Shown piece after piece: positions 1 to 5,143 of a stretch of DNA of 5,487 nucleotides; positions within the stretch are counted from its first letter, which is position 1, and each line of letters begins with the position of its first letter. Source of the stretch: an uncultured Erysipelotrichaceae bacterium (GTDB taxonomy: Bacteria; Bacillota_I; Bacilli_A; RF39; UBA660). The position numbers and the translations under genes were made by a program. The notes under the pieces were generated by a model. That model ran no database searches. It was not told the DNA's origin and saw only the letters and a program-made list of their open reading frames with translations. The stretch is from positions 1 to 5,487 of the forward strand of contig CADBRL010000055.1 of the NCBI GenBank assembly GCA_902797105.1. The letters are read 5' to 3'.

Positions 1-1328
1 ATTATACATCTATTACTAATTATTATTATACTAACTTTAGTAATAGTCTACCCTATTACTATAATAAAAAAGGTTATGAAGAACCCGCTACACAAGTTGG
101 TGGTTTTGTTTACAATACTGCACTTATAATTGACTCTAAAAATATTAATAACGCTGCTACAAGTTTTGAATTTAAAACTGAAGCAGAACCGATTATTTCT
201 AGTATTGAATACTACGCTGTAGTTAATGATAATGGTCTTAAGCATTATGAAAAGTTATCAGACGATAAAATTACAAATTTTTCTTATACTACATCATATT
301 CTAATAAAAAATTTAGTTTTAGTTTTGATATTAATTCTTTTGTTTATACAGACTATGTTTATGATACCTATTTAACTAAATATGAAAATATTTATATTAA
401 AATAAATTATACTAACCCTTTTAAAATTTTAAAAGATACATTTAAGTATACTTTAGGTGCATATACTAATCAACTAATTAATAATGATATTTGCTCACAG
501 TGCATGTTTTTGCAACTTGATAGTTCCGGTCAGAATACATATTTATTTAGTAATTCAGATAGTAGTAAAGATACATTTTTTTATTACACTCAAGTTTCAA
601 AAAATGATTTTTTCTATAATGAACCATCATTTTTAAATTTGACTAATAAAAATGTAATTAATTCTGCTATTAGTGTTAATAAATTTACTTCTTATTATGG
701 CACTTTTAATAATCTTATATTTAATAATTATACATTAGGTGGTAACACTGGCTTAATAATGAATATTTACTTCTTAGGTGCTTATGACTTGGCTAATGGT
801 ACTATTGTTAACCATAACGGTGCCAGTTGGTCTGGTTCATTCCAAATACTCTATTTTATTACACCTAATATCTATTGGAGTGACTCTGTTTACAGCCTTG
901 TTAGAGATTCTTTTACTGGTAAAAGTATAGACGAAGATGGCAACGTTACTGAAATTACTATTAAAGGAGACTTTGTTAATCGTACTTCAGATAACATAAG
1001 TATAAGTAATAATTTTGATATTCTTGCTGGTATTATTTCAGACGATTTTTATGGGCTTTCAGGTATTTTATTAACACCTTTAAATTTCATTAAAAATTTA
1101 TCTACTAAGTCTTGTCAGCCTTTATCATTACCAATACCATTTACAAATAAAAATATATCTTTACCATGCTTTAGTACTGTTTATTCAACTTATGTTAATG
1201 AATTATTAATTATTTGGCATACTGTACTTTATGGTATTGTTGTCTATGCTATTGCTGTTGATATTTTTAAAACTGTCAAGAATACTTTAGATTCAGATAA
1301 AAACAATTTGGAGGTGTTAGATTTATGA
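1..1328 (+). CDS. pIII-like minor coat / receptor-binding protein, 5' end cut by the window
   Basis: The reading frame is open from base 3 to the TGA at 1326-1328, giving 441 visible residues. The ATG at 504 (visible residue 168) has no ribosome site and sits mid-frame, so it is internal and the true start lies before the window. The visible part is rich in Asn, Tyr, Ser, Thr and Phe with no recognised enzyme motif, as expected of a secreted beta-rich surface domain. Near the C-terminus come a proline-rich stretch with two cysteines (about 371 and 389, around LSLPIPF), one hydrophobic segment (about 400-420), and a charged cytoplasmic tail ending in EVLDL. One C-terminal anchor directly before a pVI-like and a Zot-like gene is the position and shape of filamentous-phage pIII, which binds the host receptor and caps and releases the virion. 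That role rests on architecture and synteny, not on a sequence match. Its stop overlaps the next start (ATGA), suggesting translational coupling. Confidence 0.72.
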   Translation, partial: YTSITNYYYTNFSNSLPYYYNKKGYEEPATQVGGFVYNTALIIDSKNINNAATSFEFKTEAEPIISSIEYYAVVNDNGLKHYEKLSDDKITNFSYTTSYSNKKFSFSFDINSFVYTDYVYDTYLTKYENIYIKINYTNPFKILKDTFKYTLGAYTNQLINNDICSQCMFLQLDSSGQNTYLFSNSDSSKDTFFYYTQVSKNDFFYNEPSFLNLTNKNVINSAISVNKFTSYYGTFNNLIFNNYTLGGNTGLIMNIYFLGAYDLANGTIVNHNGASWSGSFQILYFITPNIYWSDSVYSLVRDSFTGKSIDEDGNVTEITIKGDFVNRTSDNISISNNFDILAGIISDDFYGLSGILLTPLNFIKNLSTKSCQPLSLPIPFTNKNISLPCFSTVYSTYVNELLIIWHTVLYGIVVYAIAVDIFKTVKNTLDSDKNNLEVLDL

Positions 1329-1630
1329 GTTCTTTATTAGGTGCTACCATTGAAACAGTCTTTTCAGTAATTGCAACATTAATCAAAATTATTATTAGTC
1401 CTTTGGATGCAATTATTATGAATTTATTACCAGATGTAGCCAAGTTTACTAATTATATTACAGATTTTCTTAATTTATGTTTAACTTCAATTGGTTGGGT
1501 TATAGACGTTTTAGGCATTCCTACTGGATTAATTACTATAGTTATTTCTTATTTTACTTTTAAATATACTTTAACTTTTAGTGTTTTTATTATCAAAATT
1601 ATTTTAGGATGGGTGAAGAATTACAAATGA
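1325..1630 (+). CDS. pVI-like minor virion membrane protein
   Basis: This is a 101-residue, very hydrophobic protein with about three membrane segments (roughly residues 8-24, 46-62 and 66-94) and a short basic C-terminus (KNYK). The start is fixed by GGAGGTG at 1310-1316, eight bases upstream and inside the preceding gene. The start overlaps the upstream stop by four bases and the stop overlaps the next gene the same way. In filamentous phages, pVI is a small multi-span inner-membrane protein that caps the virion end together with pIII, and its gene lies between pIII and the pI/Zot gene. Size, topology and position all fit. No conserved motif distinguishes it from any other small membrane protein, so the call depends on the neighbours. 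Confidence 0.66.
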   Translation: MSSLLGATIETVFSVIATLIKIIISPLDAIIMNLLPDVAKFTNYITDFLNLCLTSIGWVIDVLGIPTGLITIVISYFTFKYTLTFSVFIIKIILGWVKNYK

Positions 1631-2289
1631 TAAGTTTATTATTTATATTATTAATTTTTGTTATACTATATTTGATTTTCATTAGAAAAATTAAAATTAA
1701 ATTTAAAACCTTTTTAAAGAAAGGGTTTAAAATAAACAGAGGAGTTTTTGGTGTATATTGCTATTGTGGAAAACAAGGCTCCGGTAAAACTTATTCTGTT
1801 GTTGAATTTTTAAAAGAAAACTCCGATTTACCTATTTATGCTAATATTAAAACCATACATGGAATTGAATATACATACTTTGAAGGTTTTGACCAACTTT
1901 TAGCCTTAAAAGATAAATCAGACTGTATTATAGTTTATGACGAAATTTTTACTGCATTAACAAAATCAAGTAGAATGACTACAGAAGTCTTATCTTTCTT
2001 AAGTCAAATGCGTAAAAGAAGAATTATTTTTCTTACTACTGCTCAAGAATGGTTAGAAATAAATATAACTTTAAGACGTTACTGTAGATATCAAATTGAA
2101 TGCTCAATGACTAACTTTTTTGGTTTCTTTGGAATACTTACAAAGTCATTTTATGACGCTGAACATATGAAATGGGACAACTTAGAAAATGAGTATATTG
2201 CACCAATTATAAGCACAACTATAAGTAAAGCCAATTTGCTGGTCGCTAATTCATACGATACCTTTGAGCAAATCAGCACGTCAAAATAA
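1627..2289 (+). CDS. Zot/pI-like filamentous phage assembly ATPase
   Basis: This is the inner-membrane motor that powers virion assembly and extrusion (Zot family). I start it at ATG 1627, giving 220 residues. That start makes a four-base ATGA overlap with the preceding stop, like the junction upstream, and has GGGTGA about ten bases before it. The alternative ATG at 1609 adds six residues but has AGG directly against the start codon. In order, the protein has an N-terminal membrane segment (about residues 2-19), a basic stretch (RKIKIKFK), a Walker A motif GKQGSGKT (about 48-55), and a Walker B motif with four hydrophobic residues followed by DE (CIIVYDE, Asp105-Glu106). A later SQMRKRR-ITTAQEW segment resembles the post-Walker-B region of Zot proteins. 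No large extracytoplasmic C-terminal domain follows, so it is shorter than proteobacterial Zot/pI. That suits a host without an outer membrane, where no secretin partner is needed. This is the clearest marker that the element is an inovirus. Confidence 0.9.
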   Translation: MISLLFILLIFVILYLIFIRKIKIKFKTFLKKGFKINRGVFGVYCYCGKQGSGKTYSVVEFLKENSDLPIYANIKTIHGIEYTYFEGFDQLLALKDKSDCIIVYDEIFTALTKSSRMTTEVLSFLSQMRKRRIIFLTTAQEWLEINITLRRYCRYQIECSMTNFFGFFGILTKSFYDAEHMKWDNLENEYIAPIISTTISKANLLVANSYDTFEQISTSK

Positions 2290-2374
2290 AAGTCAATGAA
2301 GTAACGGAATAAAAGCGTAGCGATTATGCCGGATACGTAATTGTACTTTTATTACAGTGAAGATAATGTTGTTT

Positions 2375-2405
2375 AACCTTTCAAAATTCATTTTTTTGAA
2401 AGGTT
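2375..2405. repeat. 12-bp perfect hairpin
   Basis: AACCTTTCAAAA at 2375-2386 is perfectly complementary to TTTTGAAAGGTT at 2394-2405, with a seven-base loop. No T-run follows on the + strand, so it is a poor rho-independent terminator for the Zot transcript. In filamentous phages a hairpin in the main intergenic region serves as the packaging signal. This is one candidate for that role, unproven. Confidence 0.5.
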
Positions 2406-2437
2406 GTGCCTTACGGCGAGTATATAAAAATTTTTTG

Positions 2438-2459
2438 CTACTTTTTTATAAAAAAGTAG
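2438..2459. repeat. Perfect 22-bp AT-rich palindrome
   Basis: The arm CTACTTTTTTA (2438-2448) is followed directly by its exact reverse complement (2449-2459) with no spacer. It lies about 20 bp before the nick-site hairpin. It could be a dimeric protein-binding site, a melting element of the origin, or a bidirectional terminator. The sequence does not decide between these. Confidence 0.5.
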
Positions 2460-2477
2460 ATAAAGATAGGAACCCAA

Positions 2478-2505
2478 ATAGGGGGTGTACTACGACACCC
2501 CCTAT
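2478..2505 (+). other. Double-strand origin (dso) nick hairpin of pMV158 type
   Basis: ATAGGGGGTGT (2478-2488) pairs perfectly with ACACCCCCTAT (2495-2505), exposing the six-base loop ACTACG. The loop and flanks contain TACTACGAC (2488-2496), the nonamer cut by RepB of the pMV158 family between G and A, here predicted between 2494 and 2495. CCC at 2473-2475 can extend the stem with GGG at 2506-2508 around a two-base bulge. A GC-rich hairpin is a stark exception in this AT-rich DNA. It lies about 90 bp upstream of a Rep of the matching family, as in those plasmids. Nick site and initiator together make this the leading-strand origin with high confidence. Confidence 0.92.
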
Positions 2506-2507
2506 GG

Positions 2508-2528
2508 GTGACTTGTGACATGTGACAA
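2508..2528 (+). repeat. Three tandem 7-bp iterons, likely Rep-binding locus
   Basis: GTGACTT, GTGACAT and GTGACAA follow each other without gaps directly downstream of the nick hairpin. In pMV158 plasmids RepB binds short direct repeats placed downstream of the nick site. Copy number, order and distance match that arrangement, though the repeat sequence is its own. They overlap the possible -35 of the rep promoter, so Rep could repress its own transcription. Confidence 0.72.
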
Positions 2529-2540
2529 ATGTACTAATAT
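2513..2540 (+). promoter_or_regulatory. Candidate rep promoter overlapping the iterons
   Basis: TTGTGA (2513-2518) and TAATAT (2535-2540) are 16 bases apart, a fair sigma-A match placed correctly for rep. The 12-bp palindrome GTACAATTGTAC (2544-2555) follows at about the expected transcription start and could be an operator. No CopG-like repressor gene is seen. Confidence 0.4.
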
Positions 2541-2590
2541 AAGGTACAATTGTACAATATTTAATACTATTTTGAAAGGAAGTAGATTTT

Positions 2591-3172
2591 ATGAAAAAAA
2601 ATCGTTACTGGGCTTTCGTACTTTACTTAGAAAGTGCACCTGAGGACTGGAAAGATAAACTTCAACTTACTGGCTTGCCTATCTGTCTTAGTCCTTATCA
2701 TGATAAAGATTTAAACCCGGATGGGACACCGAAAAAACCACACTACCACGTCATTTTATGTTTTGGTGGTCCTACTACATTCAACAATGTTAAAACCATA
2801 ACAGATAGTCTTAATCAACCTATACCAATACCATTACAGCAAGTTAAAGGTTATTATAGATATCTTACTCACATGGACAACCCCGAAAAAGCACAATATA
2901 GTGAGAAAGATATTCAATACTTAAATGGGTTTAACATTGACGACTACGTTGATTTAACATATAGTCAAGTAAATACTATCTGTGTTTATCTTCAACAACT
3001 AGTTATTGATAATACTATTACTGAATATGCTGATTTACTTGATTATTTATTACAACATGAAATGTATACTGAACTAGAAGTAGCAAGAAATCATACAATT
3101 TTATTCAATGCCTACATTAGTTCTAAACGTAATAAAATTAAAAATGAGATTAAATCTCAAAATATTTACTAG
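2591..3172 (+). CDS. rep: Rolling-circle replication initiator, Rep_2 / pMV158 RepB family
   Basis: This HUH endonuclease nicks the dso at 2494/2495, stays attached to the 5' end through a tyrosine, and so starts leading-strand synthesis. The 193 residues are close to the roughly 210 of RepB. Visible motifs are an N-terminal strand WAFVLYLE, the metal-site segment SPYHDKD (His37 and Asp40), the HUH motif PHYHVIL (His51, His53), and the catalytic-tyrosine block YYRYLTH-DNPEKAQY, with Tyr91 the likely nucleophile and Tyr88 or Tyr89 as alternatives. Residues from about 110 onward would be the oligomerisation domain. The start follows AAGGAAG at 2576-2582, eight bases away. The dso with its iterons lies just upstream, but no copG-like gene is present, unlike many plasmid relatives. 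Family assignment is firm; the exact nucleophile is inferred from motif position. Confidence 0.93.
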   Translation: MKKNRYWAFVLYLESAPEDWKDKLQLTGLPICLSPYHDKDLNPDGTPKKPHYHVILCFGGPTTFNNVKTITDSLNQPIPIPLQQVKGYYRYLTHMDNPEKAQYSEKDIQYLNGFNIDDYVDLTYSQVNTICVYLQQLVIDNTITEYADLLDYLLQHEMYTELEVARNHTILFNAYISSKRNKIKNEIKSQNIY

Positions 3173-3184
3173 TTTGGCAAAATG

Positions 3185-3193
3185 TGATATAAT
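3185..3193 (+). promoter_or_regulatory. Extended -10 promoter after rep
   Basis: TGATATAAT is a perfect TGN-TATAAT extended -10, starting 12 bases after the rep stop codon. No good -35 is visible, which extended -10 promoters tolerate. Predicted transcription starts near 3200, right at AGGAGG. The DNA just upstream and through the TG (3173-3187) is nearly complementary to 3250-3264, so in ssDNA it could fold into a hairpin, as single-strand origins do when they recruit RNA polymerase. Confidence 0.55.
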
Positions 3194-3199
3194 TTTACT

Positions 3200-3400
3200 T
3201 AGGAGGTTGCTTTGATATCTTTAAAACAACTTGCCTTTTTAGGCAAATTTCACATTTGCCTAAATTGTCCTCTTGAACGGACCGTGTTTCAAGTTGGTTG
3301 CGACAAACGCACGACTAACTATAGTTGGTAATTTCCGGGCTATATGCAAAAACTTGGGGAAATAGTAAATAACTTCTTTGAAGTTATTTTTTTTATTTTT
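3200..3400 (+). ncRNA. Candidate structured small RNA and/or single-strand origin
   Basis: A transcript from the extended -10 to the terminator would be about 195 bases, almost all able to fold. Helices seen are TTTAGGCAAAT (3238-3248) with ATTTGCCTAAA (3254-3264), CTTGAA (3272-3277) with TTCAAG (3288-3293), and a two-part stem AGTTGGT/ACTAACT (3292-3298 with 3314-3320) continued by TGCG/CGCA (3299-3302 with 3308-3311). Competing partners exist: TTGCCT at 3231-3236 can take AGGCAA, and a second AGTTGGT at 3323-3329 can take ACTAACT. By eye this part is richer in G+C than its surroundings, common for functional RNA in AT-rich genomes. I recognise no known RNA family. It could instead be the lagging-strand origin, or a leader for a 39-codon reading frame starting at TTG 3212. 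Confidence 0.42.
3367..3400 (+). terminator. Rho-independent terminator
   Basis: AAATAACTTC (3367-3376) pairs perfectly with GAAGTTATTT (3380-3389) across a TTT loop and runs into eight consecutive T (3387-3394), with more T after one A. It ends the short transcript from the 3185 promoter and any readthrough from rep, insulating them from the integrase gene. Confidence 0.8.
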
Positions 3401-3633
3401 CTTTACTTTGTTTTAGTCCGACCAATTATAGGAGGACTTCTTTATATTTTACCCTACTTTATTGAAATGTTCTGAAAATTTTACGACCTTCTTCGTTAGC
3501 AAAAAATTTTCTTTGGACATTTCTTTTCTTCCAATACAAAAATTCTACCCTCTCGTCGTTATTTTTGTATTGAATGCTTTTTGCTTTACTTTGTTAAAAA
3601 AATCTGCTATTATATAAGGCATAAGCGTGGTGG
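3401..3633. other. Non-coding stretch with two long hairpins upstream of the integrase
   Basis: No + strand gene is credible here. There are two large inverted repeats. One is imperfect: GAAATGT (3464-3470) plus GAAAATTTT (3474-3482) against AAAATTTTC (3503-3511) plus ACATTTC (3517-3523). The other is a perfect 12-bp stem: CAATACAAAAAT (3532-3543) with ATTTTTGTATTG (3561-3572). The loops are 17-20 bases and pyrimidine-rich on the + strand. On the minus strand 3593-3459 is open for 44 codons but has no ATG or GTG start, so I do not call it a gene. Packaging signal or single-strand origin are possible roles. Confidence 0.5.
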
Positions 3634-3662
3634 TTGACATGAGTTAGAAAAATGTATATAAT
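3634..3662 (+). promoter_or_regulatory. Consensus sigma-A promoter of the integrase gene
   Basis: TTGACA (3634-3639) and TATAAT (3657-3662) are both perfect consensus hexamers with the ideal 17-base spacer. Transcription should begin near 3669, just before the AGGGGAG ribosome site, so the leader is very short. Such a promoter would be strong unless repressed, yet no repressor gene is seen in the window. Confidence 0.85.
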
Positions 3663-3688
3663 ATTGCACCTACAGGGGAGTGATATAT

Positions 3689-4621
3689 TTGTATTTTGAA
3701 GAAATTTATACCAATTATTTAAAATTTGCCAAGAAACAGCAAAAAAAACAAAGTTTCTATACATTAGTTTATAATTTTGATACTAGAGTGTTACCATATT
3801 TTAAAGGTATGAAACTTGAAGAAATTAGTAGAGATACTATAATCAAATGGGAAGATTATATTTTATCTTTAAATTTTAGTAATAGCTATAATAAAGGACT
3901 TTACTATCTACTAAGTGGTTTCTTTACTTTCTGTCATAAGTATTATGATTTTGACAAAACAATAATAAGTGATGTTGGATGTTTTAAAAAGAAATATGAA
4001 GAAAGTAAAACTGACTTTTACACTTTAAAAGAATTTAATAAATTTATAAAGTATATAGACGAACCAGTCTATCGTGAATTTTTTAACTTGATGTTTTATA
4101 CTGGTTTAAGACCAGGCGAGGCTATGGCATTAAAAACAAGTGATTTAAAAGGTAATTACATAAATGTGAATAAAACCATTAGTTCTCATGGAAAACGTGA
4201 AATTGGTACTCCAAAAACGTTTTCAAGTATTCGTAAAGTTAAAATAGATAAATATCTAGTAAGAGATTTAAATAGACTAATAAAAAATTATGAGGAAGGA
4301 GATAATAGAGATTTATTCCTTTTCGGTGGTAAGAAACCTTTAAGTCCTACTTCTATTAACCGAAGAAAAGTAAGTGCATGTAAAAAGGCTAATTTAAGAA
4401 CTATTACATTACATCAGTTTAGACATAGTCATGCAACCATGCTTTTAACTGAAGGTATTATAATAAATGAAGTCAGTAGAAGACTTGGACATTCTAAGGT
4501 TTCAACCACTTTAGATGTATATACTCATACTTCTTTAGAACAAGAAAAAAGAGTTTATACAACTCTTTGCTTCAAAAGGTTTTTAAAAAACCTACACCAA
4601 TTATTTATAAAAACTCATTGA
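3689..4621 (+). CDS. int: Tyrosine integrase
   Basis: This is a site-specific recombinase that joins phage attP to chromosomal attB (phage integrase family). I prefer the TTG start at 3689 (310 residues) because AGGGGAG (3674-3680) lies eight bases before it. An in-frame GTG at 3680 overlaps that ribosome site and would add three residues. An N-terminal SAM-like/core-binding helical domain (about residues 1-100) precedes the catalytic domain. The full active-site set is present, in TTG numbering: Arg141 in TGLRPGEA, Lys176 in GTPKT, His242 and Arg245 in LHQFRHSH, His268 in RRLGHSKVSTT, and nucleophile Tyr278 in DVYTH. The order and spacing match integrases of Gram-positive mobile elements, and the protein looks intact. 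A consensus promoter lies directly upstream and the att core directly downstream, the usual integrase/attP arrangement. Confidence 0.94.
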   Translation: MYFEEIYTNYLKFAKKQQKKQSFYTLVYNFDTRVLPYFKGMKLEEISRDTIIKWEDYILSLNFSNSYNKGLYYLLSGFFTFCHKYYDFDKTIISDVGCFKKKYEESKTDFYTLKEFNKFIKYIDEPVYREFFNLMFYTGLRPGEAMALKTSDLKGNYINVNKTISSHGKREIGTPKTFSSIRKVKIDKYLVRDLNRLIKNYEEGDNRDLFLFGGKKPLSPTSINRRKVSACKKANLRTITLHQFRHSHATMLLTEGIIINEVSRRLGHSKVSTTLDVYTHTSLEQEKRVYTTLCFKRFLKNLHQLFIKTH

Positions 4622-4634
4622 GTTCTTACCACTT

Positions 4635-4654
4635 TGGAGCAAGCGATGGGAATT
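4635..4654 (-). other. attP: attP core matching the 3' end of a tRNA-Gly gene
   Basis: The + strand reads TGGAGCAAGCGATGGGAATT. On the minus strand this is AATTCCCATCGCTTGCTCCA, which I recognise as the end of bacterial tRNA-Gly: the last T-loop bases, the 3' T-stem strand CCCAT, the acceptor strand CGCTTGC, discriminator T and encoded CCA. The match breaks beyond the T-loop (GAAA where the tRNA has the TTC of the loop), so this is a fragment, not a tRNA gene. Many tyrosine integrases use tRNA 3' ends, and their attP lies beside int, here 14 bases after the int stop. Integration would rebuild the tRNA and place int tail-to-tail with it. Phage-type genes continue on the right, so this is an unoccupied attP or a junction between tandem copies. 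Confidence 0.82.
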
Positions 4655-4677
4655 TTCTCCATTTTAAAAAAGAGGTA

Positions 4678-4896
4678 ATGAGAAAAAAATGTTTACAAGA
4701 TGTTTATTTTGTTATGTATGATTTAAAAGATAATTTACTTTGCTTTTTTGATTCTTTTGAAGAATTGGTAAGTTGTACCAAAATTAAAATTAAAACTTCT
4801 CAATTAAATTATTATTTTAACCATAATGTTGGTCGAGATTATGTATATTTGTGTATTAATGGTACTTATTTTAAATTATATAAATTTAATAAATGA
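4678..4896 (+). CDS. Small phage-associated protein of unknown function
   Basis: The protein has 72 residues from ATG 4678. The frame is open further upstream to ATG 4567, but that start lies inside int and would run through the att core, so I reject it. The ribosome site is imperfect: AGAGG ends only two bases before the ATG. The sequence has an FVMYDLKDN-FFDSFEELV stretch, a helical middle (KIKIKTSQLNYYFN) and a YVYLCINGTYFKLYKF end, suggesting a small alpha/beta fold. It reminds me of short uncharacterised proteins of Bacillota phages in which a YD-DN strand leads into an FD-FEEL helix, but I know no function for them. A regulatory role is possible. Lying just past attP, it is next to int only in the circular form. 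Confidence 0.62.
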   Translation: MRKKCLQDVYFVMYDLKDNLLCFFDSFEELVSCTKIKIKTSQLNYYFNHNVGRDYVYLCINGTYFKLYKFNK

Positions 4897-4911
4897 AAGG
4901 AGTTATAGAAA

Positions 4912-5064
4912 ATGGAAAATAAAGATAAAGAAACTGAAATAGTAATATCAACTGGCAATGATGGCGAACTATATGTTTATTTAAAGGATTATTTAGTATT
5001 AAAAATGGAACTTGATATAATGAAAAGATTATTACAAGAATGCGAAATTGAAAAGAAAGATTAA
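4912..5064 (+). CDS. Small acidic protein, function unknown
   Basis: The 50-residue reading frame has a good ribosome site, AAGGAG at 4897-4902, nine bases before ATG 4912. It starts 15 bases after the preceding stop, so the two genes are probably co-transcribed. The product is highly charged: an acidic/basic N-terminus (MENKDKETE), a short hydrophobic beta-like part around TGNDGELYVYL, and a C-terminal amphipathic helix (about 29-49) that could form a coiled coil and dimerise. It has no membrane segment and no motif that I recognise. The ribosome site and spacing support a real gene. A long-range pairing of AATTGAAA near its 3' end with TTTCAATT at 5082-5089 is too weak to call a terminator. 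Confidence 0.62.
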   Translation: MENKDKETEIVISTGNDGELYVYLKDYLVLKMELDIMKRLLQECEIEKKD

Positions 5065-5110
5065 TTTTTTTCTTTTTTTTATTTCAATTATCAGATCCAC
5101 TTTTTTTTCA

Positions 5111-5119
5111 TGTTATTAT
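5111..5119 (+). promoter_or_regulatory. Possible extended -10 promoter for the coat-protein operon
   Basis: TGTTATTAT fits TGN-TATTAT, one base off the consensus -10, 25 bases before the start codon at 5144. No clear -35 is seen. It would initiate transcription near 5126 and serve the small gene and the major coat protein. In sequence this AT-rich, chance matches are common. Confidence 0.3.
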
Positions 5120-5143
5120 TTAGATGTGAGGGAGGTGTAAAAA

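Larger units (their letters stand above)
2290..2590. other. Intergenic origin region between Zot and rep genes
   Basis: These roughly 300 bases carry no credible gene and are dense in secondary structure. From left to right there is a weak nested stem (AATAAAAG 2308-2315 with CTTTTATT 2346-2353, inner CGTA 2316-2319 with TACG 2334-2337), a 12-bp hairpin at 2375-2405, a 22-bp palindrome at 2438-2459, the nick-site hairpin at 2478-2505, three iterons at 2508-2528, a short palindrome at 2544-2555, and the rep ribosome site. It combines a plasmid-type leading-strand origin with structures that could serve ssDNA packaging or lagging-strand initiation. The last roles are inference. Confidence 0.75.

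Noticed and set aside
48..245. Minus-strand 65-codon open frame
   Set aside because: It lies wholly within the + strand pIII-like coding frame, has no ribosome site, and is low-complexity Phe/Ile/Asn-rich as expected of the antisense of AT-rich coding DNA.
2317..2322. TAGCGA as a CS-6-like single-strand-origin motif
   Set aside because: A six-base partial match without the rest of an ssoA structure is too weak to call.
4577..4593. Hairpin AGGTTTTT / AAAAACCT near the int 3' end as a terminator
   Set aside because: It lies inside the int coding sequence and is not followed by a T-run. It may be incidental to AT-rich sequence.
4613..4623. ACTCA-T-TGAGT interrupted palindrome at the int stop as the integrase core site
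   Set aside because: It is short and spans the stop codon. The tRNA-Gly match 12 bp further on is a much stronger att candidate.
4567..4677. Extension of the 72-residue gene upstream to ATG 4567
   Set aside because: The start is inside int, has no ribosome site, and the extra residues would be encoded by the att core. ATG 4678 is preferred despite a tight AGAGG spacing.
4635..4708. A full tRNA-Gly gene on the minus strand
   Set aside because: Only the 3' part from the T-loop matches. The next bases diverge and a coding frame occupies the region where the tRNA body would be.
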